From: Roseburia hominis
Lineage (GTDB): Bacteria > Bacillota > Clostridia > Lachnospirales > Lachnospiraceae
Direction of reading: 5' to 3'
NCBI GenBank assembly: GCA_021771815.1
Contig: JAETOE010000013.1
Location: forward strand, 1 to 64,000
Length of the DNA stretch: 64,000 nt
Shown: positions 37,200-46,313 of the stretch, piece by piece
How positions within the stretch are numbered: position 1 is the first letter of the stretch
Layout of the letters: every line of letters begins with the position of its first letter
Made by a program: the position numbers and the translations under genes
Notes under the pieces: model-generated
Databases searched by the model: none
Told to the model about the DNA's origin: nothing
The model's input: the letters and a program-made list of their open reading frames with translations, nothing else

Positions 37200-37460
37200 G
37201 TTGAGGCTGTCCAGTTCTATTTTAGCACGCCAACGCATAGCTATGAACTATTTGATACGGAAAGCGGCGCTGTAGTTGTTTTTTATGGAGAAATTTTAAG
37301 AAAATTTTTGTGGCATTTTATGAATAGAGAATTTGACTTTTGGCCATAATCTAGTATGATGGAACAACGAATGCGAAAGCATTTCTGTTCTGTAATGCGT
37401 CATGGCGGACGACGTCATGCGCTTTATATAGATCGTATCATTCTTGAGGAAAGGAGCAAA

Positions 37461-38330
37461 ATGAAGCAAAAAATATTGGACGTGACAGTGCTGTGCATTT
37501 TCTGCATTTGTCTCAGTGTTACGGCCAACATTGAGGAAAAGAGTGCCGGACCAGCCTGCGCCAAAGTGCAGGAGGGAAGCGACAAGTCACTGGCAGACCA
37601 AAATGCGCTGCCGGTTGCGGGCGTAAGCCGTGCTTTATCCGCTTATTCATTTACGACAGAATCGGATGAGAAAACAGGAATTTCGAAAAAACAGATAACA
37701 TTGGTAGCAACAGCCGAAAATAAGGACGGTGACGAAGCAGTCACAAGACAAGATAGAGAGGAAGAGAAAGAAACCGTAAGCGAGACGATTCCGGCGGGGT
37801 TGGCAGCGCCTGCCACAAAGACCACTGCGGACGAGACGATTCCGGCAGGGATGGCAGAGCCCGCGGTAAAGAACACCGCAGACGAGACGGTTCCGCCAGA
37901 GCTGGCGGAGCCTGCGGTAAAGATCGTCGGGGACGAGGCGGCGGAAGCGCTCGGCCGAAGGACGTGCAATCGTTGGGATATCACGCTTTCACAGGAGGAG
38001 ATCGACCTTCTGGCAAAAATCGTCTGGCTTGAATCCCGCGGGGAACCCGTCGAGGGACAGGAAGCCGTGGTGGAGGTCGTTTTTAACCGGATGACCTCCG
38101 GTAAATACCCGACCACCGTATATGAGGTGCTTAGTCAGGGAAATCCCGTACAGTTCTGTTCGTGGAAGGACAAGGATCGTGCAGAACCTACGGAAAAAGA
38201 ATATCAATCCATCCAGAATGTACTGGATGGAAAAACAAGCATATTAAGAAATGATACACTATACTTTTCCACGGAGCCGCTCACGTCGCGCATTGACAGG
38301 CAGATCGGCGGACATAGCTTCTGTTACTAG
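37461..38330 (+). CDS. Cell wall hydrolase (SleB / Hydrolase_2 domain) with repeat linker
   Basis: LLAKIVWLESRGEPVEGQEAVVEVVFNRMTSGKYPTTVYEVLSQ...QFCSW; N-terminal membrane segment. Confidence 0.9.
   Translation: MKQKILDVTVLCIFCICLSVTANIEEKSAGPACAKVQEGSDKSLADQNALPVAGVSRALSAYSFTTESDEKTGISKKQITLVATAENKDGDEAVTRQDREEEKETVSETIPAGLAAPATKTTADETIPAGMAEPAVKNTADETVPPELAEPAVKIVGDEAAEALGRRTCNRWDITLSQEEIDLLAKIVWLESRGEPVEGQEAVVEVVFNRMTSGKYPTTVYEVLSQGNPVQFCSWKDKDRAEPTEKEYQSIQNVLDGKTSILRNDTLYFSTEPLTSRIDRQIGGHSFCY
37782..37934 (+). repeat. Three tandem 51-bp coding repeats in the SleB-like gene
   Basis: ETIPAGLAAPATKTTAD / ETIPAGMAEPAVKNTAD / ETVPPELAEPAVKIVGD. Confidence 0.9.
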
Positions 38331-38361
38331 AAGTGTTGGCTGGAATGGCGAAGAGGGAAAG

Positions 38362-38408
38362 AAAGCAGACAGACATCAGTCCATTGACCGATGTCTGTCT
38401 GCTTTTTT
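38362..38408. terminator. Bidirectional terminator between SleB-like and AraC genes
   Basis: AAAGCAGACAGACATC (38362-38377)/GATGTCTGTCTGCTTT (38390-38405), perfect 16-bp arms, T tract. Confidence 0.88.
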
Positions 38409-39269
38409 GCCGTTTCTGTATTCATACGGCGTACAGCCCACAATTTTCTTGAACTGGCGGTTAAAGTTGGACAGGTTGGTATAGCCGCAGTCCAAAGAGA
38501 TGTCGGATATCATCTTGTCTGTTTCCGAGAGCGCTTCGCAGGCGGCGTTGATCCGAAGCTGTGTCAGGTGTTCGATCGCGCTCACACCGACGGCGTTCTT
38601 AAAGCTGCTCATAAAATAACTCTTGCTCAGATGCAGGAGTCCGGCAAGCTGATCGATGGAAAGATCTTCGTGGAAATTCGCGGACATATATTCCAGGACC
38701 GGGCGGATTCGTTCGCTGCAGCTTTGTTCGGCATCCTGACGACAGATGATGGCGTCGCTTGTTTCCAGAAGCCAGAATAGCCGCAGCAGTTCACTTTTGA
38801 GCAAAAGATCCTGTCTCGACCGGTTCGTCTTCGCGCAGCGGAAAATCAGATCCGCCGATTTCATGAATTCGGGATAGGTGTCTGCCCCGGGGCGGATCGG
38901 TATCTGAATCCTGATGCTGCCGTTTATGAGGGGGTAGATACATTCGGCAGTGCATCTGTCGTTGCTGCCCATGCCAAGCATTGCGGGGTGAAATACAAGC
39001 GCGTCATAGATGAGTTCGTCCGCTCCGTCCGGGTATGCCGCGTGGAGCATATTCGGGGGCAGAATCACCAAATCCCCTTCCCTTGCGGTGAATTTGTCGT
39101 CGCCGCAAATAAATTCGCCGCTTCCGCGCAGAATGCAGTCGATTTCAAATTCGTTGTGCCAGTGCATCGGTACGTTTGCGAAATATTCCGGGAGACGGCA
39201 TTCATAATAGCTGTACGGTACGAGCGTCGTGCTGTGCTGTTTCTTTTCCCTTGCTGCCGGATGGTGCAT
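38376..39269 (-). CDS. AraC-family regulator with N-terminal cupin
   Basis: Cupin-like N-term (MHWHNEFEIDCILRGSGEFICGDDKF) and two HTH (LAGLLHLSKSYFMSSFKNAVGVSAIEHL; ISLDCGYTNLSNFNRQFKKIVGCTPYEYR). Confidence 0.93.
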   Translation of the reverse strand: MHHPAAREKKQHSTTLVPYSYYECRLPEYFANVPMHWHNEFEIDCILRGSGEFICGDDKFTAREGDLVILPPNMLHAAYPDGADELIYDALVFHPAMLGMGSNDRCTAECIYPLINGSIRIQIPIRPGADTYPEFMKSADLIFRCAKTNRSRQDLLLKSELLRLFWLLETSDAIICRQDAEQSCSERIRPVLEYMSANFHEDLSIDQLAGLLHLSKSYFMSSFKNAVGVSAIEHLTQLRINAACEALSETDKMISDISLDCGYTNLSNFNRQFKKIVGCTPYEYRNGKKADRHRSMD

Positions 39270-39381
39270 GGTGGCTTATCCCTCCCCTAAAGTAGGATAG
39301 TATTATTTATCAGTAACATTTCAGTAGTTATTTCCATGGTATAAATGCTATAATGTCTTATAACGTCGATAGACATTATAA

Positions 39382-39478
39382 GCGCCAAAGCGCGCATGGA
39401 TCGCTCACGGCGAATGTCATGTGCAAAGCGGCGCCAAGTGCGCATCGGTCGCCCACGGCGAATGCCAAGTGCGGGGCA
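39382..39478. repeat. Two imperfect ~48-bp tandem repeats upstream of GH31
   Basis: Unit 39382-39430 and 39431-39478 share GCGCCAA..GCGCAT.G.TCGC.CACGGCGAATG.CA.GTGC. Confidence 0.85.
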
Positions 39479-39540
39479 TATGGTATTATATCATCATAGG
39501 GCATTTACTTCAAGCAGTCACAAGGAGGGTAAGAGAAATC

Positions 39541-41565
39541 ATGAGATTTGAGAACGATCACGGGGCATTGGTTTTTTATCATCAGGGGGAAACGGTACGA
39601 ATCGAAGCGTGGGGGAAGGATGCATTGCGTGTGCGTTCCACCATGTTTTCCCAATTTACGGGAAATGACTGGGCGCTGACCGAGGAAGTGGCAGACAGCC
39701 AGGCAACCGTTACAATCGAGGAGGAGCCGCACTGGGTCGGAGACGGCACGACGGACACAAGAGAGATTGCTGCGATCACGAACGGGCGTATCAGGGCAGT
39801 CGTAAATTTTGTCGGCATTATTTCTTATTATAAAGATGATAAATTGGTACTGCGCGAATATTTCCGCTCGTACGACGGAACGCTCTCAAAGGAGAGCAGA
39901 TGTCTTAAGGTAGTCAACCGCGAGTGGAAGGGTATCATCGGGGGCAGCGACTATTCGTTGAATCTGAAATTTGAGAGCAGCAGGGACGAGAAGATTTTCG
40001 GAATGGGACAGTACCAGCAGGCGGATATGGACTTAAAGGGCTGCGTGCTTGAGCTTGCACAGCGCAATTCCCAGATTTCCGTGCCGTTTGCCGTATCGTC
40101 TCTCGGTTATGGATTTCTGTGGAATAATCCGGCGGTGGGACGCGTCACCTTCGGCAAAAACTATTCCGAGTGGATTGCAAGATCGACGAAGGAGATGGAC
40201 TACTGGATCACCGCGGCGGATACGCCCAAGGAGATTCTTGCCAATTACACGGCGGTGACGGGACACGCGGAAATGTTTCCGGAAGATTTGATGGGTTTGT
40301 GGCAGTGTAAGCTGCGCTACAGGACGCAGGATGAGGTATTGACGGTCGCGAGACAGTATCAGAAGGAAGGTATCAAGATCGACCAGATCGTCATTGATTT
40401 TTTTCATTGGACGGTGCAGGGCGATTGGAAGTTTGATGAGAAATACTGGCCCGACCCGAAGGCGATGGTAGATGAACTTCATGCGATGGGAATCAAGGTC
40501 ATCGTGTCCGTGTGGCCGTCGGTTGACCGCAAGAGTGAGAATTTCTGGCCGATGATGGAAAAGGGGCTGCTCATTAAGACGGAGCGCGGCGCCGCCCAGA
40601 CGTACGATTATCAGGGAGACTGCGTGGAGATTGACCCGTTCAACCCTAAGACGCGGCAGTATGTATGGGAAGTGTGCAAGAAAAATTATTACGATTTCGG
40701 CATAGATGCGTTCTGGCTTGACAACTCCGAGCCGGATTACGGCGTCTATGATTTTGAAAATTACCGTTACTGCGACGGTCCGGCGCTCCAGATCAGCAAT
40801 ATTTATCCGCAGATGTACAGCCGCGTATTTTATGATGAGATGAGCAGACTTGGGAATGGTCCGGTCGTGAATCTGCTCCGCTGTGCGTGGGCAGGCTCCC
40901 AGAAGTACGGCAATGTGGTCTGGTCGGGCGACGTGCCGAGTACCTTTGAGGCTTTTGCAGATCAGTTGCAGTGCGGTCTTAACATGGGACTTGCGGGTAT
41001 TCCATGGTGGACGACTGATGTAGGAGGATTTATGACGGATGACGTAGGCGATCCTGATTTCCGTCAGCTTTTGATCCGGTGGTATCAGTTCGCAGTCTAC
41101 TCCGCAGTGCTTCGTATGCATGGCGACCGCGGCCCGTACAATATTCCGGCGTTGGATGAGCGGGACTGGGGCGGCGGATATCTGCACACAGGTCAGCCGA
41201 ACGAGCTTTGGAGCTACGGTGAGGACAATTATGCGATCATGAAGAAGTACTACGATATCCGTATTTCCATGCATGATTACATAAAGAAATTATATGAGGA
41301 AGCGCACGTGAACGGCTCTCCGCTGATTCGCGCCATGTTCTATGAGTTCCCTCGGGACGGCAGGTGCTGGGAGCTTCAGGATCAGTATATGTTCGGCGAC
41401 AAATATCTGGTCGCACCGATTCTGCATCTGAATCAGTTCGAGCGCGAGGTATATTTGCCCGAGGGCAGATGGAAGCTTACTTCCACCGGGGAGACCTACG
41501 ACGGAAGCTGCACCGTCACAGTGGCTGCACCGATTGAGTATATGCCGGTATTTGAGAGAATGTAG
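39541..41565 (+). CDS. Glycoside hydrolase family 31 (alpha-xylosidase/alpha-glucosidase-like)
   Basis: DQIVIDFFHWTVQGDWKFDEKYWPDPKAMVDELHAMGIKVIVSVWPSVD, FWLDNSEPDYG, WSGDVPSTFEA, WWTTDVGGF; start at ATG after AAGGAGGGTAAGAG. Confidence 0.92.
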   Translation: MRFENDHGALVFYHQGETVRIEAWGKDALRVRSTMFSQFTGNDWALTEEVADSQATVTIEEEPHWVGDGTTDTREIAAITNGRIRAVVNFVGIISYYKDDKLVLREYFRSYDGTLSKESRCLKVVNREWKGIIGGSDYSLNLKFESSRDEKIFGMGQYQQADMDLKGCVLELAQRNSQISVPFAVSSLGYGFLWNNPAVGRVTFGKNYSEWIARSTKEMDYWITAADTPKEILANYTAVTGHAEMFPEDLMGLWQCKLRYRTQDEVLTVARQYQKEGIKIDQIVIDFFHWTVQGDWKFDEKYWPDPKAMVDELHAMGIKVIVSVWPSVDRKSENFWPMMEKGLLIKTERGAAQTYDYQGDCVEIDPFNPKTRQYVWEVCKKNYYDFGIDAFWLDNSEPDYGVYDFENYRYCDGPALQISNIYPQMYSRVFYDEMSRLGNGPVVNLLRCAWAGSQKYGNVVWSGDVPSTFEAFADQLQCGLNMGLAGIPWWTTDVGGFMTDDVGDPDFRQLLIRWYQFAVYSAVLRMHGDRGPYNIPALDERDWGGGYLHTGQPNELWSYGEDNYAIMKKYYDIRISMHDYIKKLYEEAHVNGSPLIRAMFYEFPRDGRCWELQDQYMFGDKYLVAPILHLNQFEREVYLPEGRWKLTSTGETYDGSCTVTVAAPIEYMPVFERM

Positions 41566-41569
41566 GGCT

Positions 41570-42538
41570 ATGAGGGCGGAATTACTGGAAACGCTGCGGG
41601 AAATCACCCCGGAGGAACAGCGTATTATAGACGGAAAGAATGAAATCGAGCGGGAGCTATACGTCAGCAGCGAAGAGAATACCTTTGACGCGAAAAAGCT
41701 TCTGGAAAAAGGAAAGCTGATTACGGTCCGCCCACACACGCGGTTCGTGCATTTTCCGGCGCACACGCACAATTACGTGGAAGTAATCTATATGTGCGCG
41801 GGCAGTACGAGGCATATCGTAAACGGCAATGAAGTCCTGCTGCAGCAGGGCGAATTGCTGTTTTTGAACCAGCATGCCGTGCAGGAGATTTATCCGGCGG
41901 GGAAGGAGGATATCGCTGTCAATTTCATTATCCTGCCGGAATTTTTTGACGACGCGCTGCGCATGATGGAGGCGGAGGAAAATATGCTGCGCAGGTTCGT
42001 GATCGACTGCCTGCGCGGAAACAGCCAGTCGGCGGCGTATCTGCATTTCAAGGTGGCTGACGTTCTCCCGGTGCAGAATCTGGTGGAAAATCTGATCTGG
42101 ACGATCCGAAATAAGCAGCCGAATAAGCGGAGCATCAATCAGGTCACGATGGGGCTTTTATTTCTGCAGCTTGTGAACCATATTGACCGTGTGGAGACAG
42201 ACGGCGGCGACGAGAGCGGACGGCTGATCATGACGGTTCTTAGCTATATTGAGGAGCATTACCGTGACGGCGAACTGTCGGAGCTTGCGGGGGAGCTGCA
42301 CTACGATCTTTACTGGCTGTCGCGCGAGATCAAGCGGCGCACCGGAGCAACCTACACCGAGCTTGTGCAGGAGAAACGGCTCTCGCAGGCGGCGTATCTG
42401 CTCACAAATACGGCGATGTCCGTGATGGATATCGGGCTTGCGGTGGGATATGAGAATATGAGTTATTTTCACCGAATTTTCCAGAAGAAGTACGGTACGA
42501 CACCGCGGAAGTACCGGGTGAGGGAGACGGGGGAGTAA
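41570..42538 (+). CDS. AraC-family regulator with cupin domain, probable rhamnose-related regulator
   Basis: FVHFPAHTHNYVEVIYMCAGSTRHIVNGNEVLLQQGELLFL; C-terminal HTH IGLAVGYENMSYFHRIFQKKYGTTPRKYR. Confidence 0.9.
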   Translation: MRAELLETLREITPEEQRIIDGKNEIERELYVSSEENTFDAKKLLEKGKLITVRPHTRFVHFPAHTHNYVEVIYMCAGSTRHIVNGNEVLLQQGELLFLNQHAVQEIYPAGKEDIAVNFIILPEFFDDALRMMEAEENMLRRFVIDCLRGNSQSAAYLHFKVADVLPVQNLVENLIWTIRNKQPNKRSINQVTMGLLFLQLVNHIDRVETDGGDESGRLIMTVLSYIEEHYRDGELSELAGELHYDLYWLSREIKRRTGATYTELVQEKRLSQAAYLLTNTAMSVMDIGLAVGYENMSYFHRIFQKKYGTTPRKYRVRETGE

Positions 42539-42554
42539 GAATATGTTGCAAATC

Positions 42555-42588
42555 AGGACACTTTTTTACACAAAAAGTGTCCTTTTTT
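42555..42588 (+). terminator. Rho-independent terminator between AraC and rhaB
   Basis: AGGACACTTTTT-TACAC-AAAAAGTGTCCT followed by Ts. Confidence 0.88.
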
Positions 42589-42683
42589 ATTGCCTCATTT
42601 TCCGCTATCCTATAGACATACAAAGAGAGAACAACATCCTGCGAAAATATCGCAGGAGCCGGAAACAGGAAAGGAATGGGGAT

Positions 42684-44081
42684 ATGCAGACATATTATCT
42701 TGCGGTGGACATCGGGGCGTCCAGCGGCAGGCACATCTTAGGACATCTTTCTGACGGGAAAATGGTGCTTGAGGAGATACATCGTTTCCCGAACGGTATG
42801 ACGGAGCGCGACGGCGCGCTGTGCTGGGATGTGGACGCGCTTTTTGCGGAGATTATCGCCGGAATGAAGAAATGCAAAGAGGCGGGGAAGATTCCGGCGG
42901 CGATGGGAATTGATACATGGGCGGTCGATTTCGTGCTGCTGGATGGGGAGGATAGGCGCATTGGAAATGCGGTCGGCTATCGTGACAAGCGTACGAGCGG
43001 AATCGACACGGAACTATATAAGACCGTCAGCGAGACGGAGCTTTACGGCAGGACCGGAATCCAGAAGCAGATTTTCAATACGATCTATCAGCTGGCGGCG
43101 GTGCAGAAACAGCATCCGGAATATCTGGCGAGAGCGAAGAGCCTTCTGATGATTCCCGAGTATTTCAATTTCCTTTTGACAGGGAAGAAGGCGGCAGAGT
43201 ACACGAACGCGACGACGACGCAGCTCGTCGATCCGGATACAAAGGACTGGGATGTTACGCTGATGAAGCGGCTGGGCTACCCGGTGCATATTTTTCAGAA
43301 AATCCATAAGCCGGGCACGGCGCTCGGAAATCTGACGGAAGAAATCAAAAAGGAGGTCGGTTTCGACTGCAAGGTTATGCTTCCGGCGACGCACGATACG
43401 GGGTCCGCGGTGCTGGCGGTGCCGACCGACAAAGAGGATGCGATCTATATCAGTTCCGGCACATGGTCTTTGATGGGGACGGAGCGCAGGACTGCGGATT
43501 GCAGCGAGGCGAGCCGCGTACACAATTTTACCAGTGAGGGCGGCTACGATTACCGTTTCCGCTATCTGAAAAATATCATGGGGCTGTGGATGATCCAGTC
43601 GGTGAGAAAGGAGCTTGCGCCGGGGCAGGGCTTTGGAGAAATCTGTGAGTCGGCGGCGCAGGCGAAAATCGCATCGCTGGTAGACTGCAACGACGACCGT
43701 TTTCTTGCGCCGGACAATATGACGAAGGAAGTGCAGAAAGCGTGTGAGGAGACAGGGCAGCAGGTGCCGCAGGGAATCGCGGAGGTCGCAGCGGTCATTT
43801 ACAATAGCCTTGCGGAATGCTATGCTAAGACGATTGTAGAAATCGAGGAGATGACAGGCGCAAAGTACGACAGCATTCATATAGTCGGCGGCGGAGCGAA
43901 TGCCGCGTACTTAAATGAACTGACGGCGAAGGCAACCGGGCGGACGGTGTACGCCGGACCGACGGAGGCGACCGCCATCGGGAATCTGGCGGCGCAGATG
44001 CTCGCGGACGATGTGTTTAAAGATCTGTGGGCGGCACGGAAATGTATTTTTGATTCGTTTGAGATCAAGATTTGGAGGTAA
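42684..44081 (+). CDS. rhaB: Rhamnulokinase
   Basis: YYLAVDIGASSGRHILG, IHRFPNGM, WDVDALFAEI, SSGTWSLMGTE, VGGGANAAYLNELTAKATG. Confidence 0.93.
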   Translation: MQTYYLAVDIGASSGRHILGHLSDGKMVLEEIHRFPNGMTERDGALCWDVDALFAEIIAGMKKCKEAGKIPAAMGIDTWAVDFVLLDGEDRRIGNAVGYRDKRTSGIDTELYKTVSETELYGRTGIQKQIFNTIYQLAAVQKQHPEYLARAKSLLMIPEYFNFLLTGKKAAEYTNATTTQLVDPDTKDWDVTLMKRLGYPVHIFQKIHKPGTALGNLTEEIKKEVGFDCKVMLPATHDTGSAVLAVPTDKEDAIYISSGTWSLMGTERRTADCSEASRVHNFTSEGGYDYRFRYLKNIMGLWMIQSVRKELAPGQGFGEICESAAQAKIASLVDCNDDRFLAPDNMTKEVQKACEETGQQVPQGIAEVAAVIYNSLAECYAKTIVEIEEMTGAKYDSIHIVGGGANAAYLNELTAKATGRTVYAGPTEATAIGNLAAQMLADDVFKDLWAARKCIFDSFEIKIWR

Positions 44082-44083
44082 AT

Positions 44084-45340
44084 ATGACACAGAAAGAGAG
44101 ATACGAAGCGGCAAAGGAAATGTATGCAAAGCTTGGCGTCGATACGGACGCGGCGATTGCAAAGTTAAAGGAAATTCCGGTTTCCTTGCACTGCTGGCAG
44201 GGGGATGACGTGATCGGTTTCGACCATGACGGACCGCTCACCGGAGGCATCCAGACGACCGGAAATTATCCGGGCAAGGCGAAGACGCCGGAGGAATTGA
44301 TGCAGGATATCGACGAGGTGCTCGCGCTTACGCCGGGAAAGAAAAAGCTGAACCTTCACGCATGCTACGCGATTTTTGAGGACGGTGAATTTGTTGACCG
44401 CGATAAGATCGAGCCGAAGCATTTTGCGAAATGGGTGGAATTTGCAAAGGCGCGGAACATGGGGATCGATTTCAATCCGACGTTCTTCTCGCATGACAAG
44501 GTGAAGGACGGACTTACCTTATCCAGTCCCGACGAGGAGACGAGGCGCTTCTGGATCGAGCACGGCAAGGCGTGCATCCGTATTTCCGAATATTTTGCAA
44601 AAGAGACGGGTGTTCCCTGCGTCATGAATATCTGGACGGGGGACGGTGCGAAGGATATTCCGGCGGATCGTCTTGGACCGAGGGAGCGCTATAAGAGCGC
44701 GATCGAGGAGATTATCGCAGAGCCGCACGATTCGAAGCTTGTAAAGCCGTGTGTGGAATCGAAGGTGTTCGGTATCGGCGTGGAGTCCTACACCGTGGGA
44801 AGCGCAGAGTTCGCGCTTTCCTTTGCGGCGACGCATGAGGGCTGCCTGCCGTTAATGGATAACGGTCATTATCATCCGACCGAGGTGGTTTCCGATAAGA
44901 TTCCGGCGCTGCTCGCCTTTTTCCCGGAAATCGCGCTTCATATTACGCGTCCGGTGCGTTGGGATTCCGACCATGTCGTGCTCTTTGACGACGAGACGAG
45001 GGAGATGGCAAAAGAAATCGTAAGATGCGGCGCGATTGACCGCGTCAATATGGCGCTTGATTATTTTGATGCGAGCATCAACCGTATTTCTGCGTGGACG
45101 GTCGGCTTTAGAAGCTGGCAGAAGGCGCTTCTGTCCGCTCTTTGCTCGCCGGATGAGGATTTAAGGAAGCTGCAGGATGCGGCGGATTGGACAGAGCTTA
45201 TGGTGCGTCAGGAGCAGATGAAGATGATGCCGTTCGGCGACGTGTGGGAGGAGTACTGTGTGCAGTGCGGCACTTCGGCAGACGCATGGTTCGACGAGGT
45301 AATGCGCTACGAGACGGAGGTACTTGCAAAGCGCGCGTAA
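44084..45340 (+). CDS. rhaA: L-rhamnose isomerase
   Basis: SLHCWQGDDVIGFDHDGPLTGGIQTTGNYPGKAKTPEELMQDIDEVL; ATG after TTTGGAGGTAAAT. Confidence 0.96.
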   Translation: MTQKERYEAAKEMYAKLGVDTDAAIAKLKEIPVSLHCWQGDDVIGFDHDGPLTGGIQTTGNYPGKAKTPEELMQDIDEVLALTPGKKKLNLHACYAIFEDGEFVDRDKIEPKHFAKWVEFAKARNMGIDFNPTFFSHDKVKDGLTLSSPDEETRRFWIEHGKACIRISEYFAKETGVPCVMNIWTGDGAKDIPADRLGPRERYKSAIEEIIAEPHDSKLVKPCVESKVFGIGVESYTVGSAEFALSFAATHEGCLPLMDNGHYHPTEVVSDKIPALLAFFPEIALHITRPVRWDSDHVVLFDDETREMAKEIVRCGAIDRVNMALDYFDASINRISAWTVGFRSWQKALLSALCSPDEDLRKLQDAADWTELMVRQEQMKMMPFGDVWEEYCVQCGTSADAWFDEVMRYETEVLAKRA

Positions 45341-45366
45341 CTTGAAAAAATGCAGGACATACATAA

Positions 45367-45411
45367 GCGGTCTGCGGATGTATTCAAATGTGCGTCGGCT
45401 GCGCAGACCGC
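45367..45411. repeat. Intercistronic stem-loop between rhaA and rhaD
   Basis: GCGGTCTGCG (45367-45376)/CGCAGACCGC (45402-45411), no T tract. Confidence 0.75.
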
Positions 45412-45456
45412 AAAAGTGTGAAAAGTGCTGTGAAGAAATAAACGGAGGAAACAGAA

Positions 45457-46281
45457 ATGAAAATTTTGGATGCAGAATTTGTACAGGGATTTATACGTAT
45501 GGCGAACGACGGATGGGAGCAGGGCTGGCATGAGAGAAATGGGGGAAATTTATCCTACCGCATCAAGCCGGAGGAAGTGGAATCCGTAAAGGAGAACTTC
45601 AAGCCGAAGGAGTGGCAGCCGATCGGCACGAGCGTCCCGAAGCTTGCGAACGAATATTTTCTTGTGACCGGGAGCGGTAAATATTTCCGCAACGTCATCA
45701 TCAAGCCGGAGGATTCCATCTGCATCATCGAGGTGGACGGGAAAGGAGAGAATTACAGGATCGTATGGGGGCTGGTAAATGGCGGAAGACCGACTTCAGA
45801 GCTTCCGTCCCACCTGATGAATCACGAGGTAAAAATGGTTGCGTCGAACGGAGCGCACCGCGTGATCTATCATGCGCACACCACGAATGTGATCGCGCTG
45901 ACCTTTGTCCTGCCGCTCGAGGATAAGGTGTTTACAAGAGAACTCTGGGAGATGGCGACGGAGTGTCCGGTGGTATTTCCGGACGGCATCGGCGTTGTGC
46001 CGTGGATGGTGCCGGGTGGCAGGGAGATCGCCGTCGCAACCAGCGAACTGATGAAGAAGTATGATGTTGCGATCTGGGCGCACCACGGAATGTTTGCGTC
46101 CGGCGAGGACTTCGATCTGACCTTCGGACTGATGCACACGGTAGAGAAATCCGCAGAGATTCTTGTAAAGATGCTGTCTATGCAGCCGGATAAGCGACAG
46201 ACCATCACCCCGCAGAACTTCCGCGATCTGGCAGGAGATTTTAAGGTGGCGCTGCCGGAAGAGTTTTTATATGAGAAGTAA
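45457..46281 (+). CDS. rhaD: Rhamnulose-1-phosphate aldolase
   Basis: Class II aldolase pattern WHERNGGNLSYR, FLVTGSGKYFRN, SNGAHRVIYHAHTTNVIAL, WAHHGMFASG. Confidence 0.94.
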   Translation: MKILDAEFVQGFIRMANDGWEQGWHERNGGNLSYRIKPEEVESVKENFKPKEWQPIGTSVPKLANEYFLVTGSGKYFRNVIIKPEDSICIIEVDGKGENYRIVWGLVNGGRPTSELPSHLMNHEVKMVASNGAHRVIYHAHTTNVIALTFVLPLEDKVFTRELWEMATECPVVFPDGIGVVPWMVPGGREIAVATSELMKKYDVAIWAHHGMFASGEDFDLTFGLMHTVEKSAEILVKMLSMQPDKRQTITPQNFRDLAGDFKVALPEEFLYEK

Positions 46282-46313
46282 TTAAAAAAATATTATACAA
46301 GGAGGATAATATA

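Noticed and set aside
37782-37934. Tandem repeats considered as a CRISPR-like array
   Set aside because: Units are contiguous, in frame and translated, with no spacers and no cas genes nearby.
40033-41274. 413-aa minus-strand ORF opposite GH31
   Set aside because: Long but fully antisense to a gene with strong GH31 motifs; composition typical of a shadow ORF and no promoter or RBS recognised.
43014-43880. 288-aa minus-strand ORF opposite rhaB
   Set aside because: Antisense to clear rhamnulokinase; no recognisable domain.
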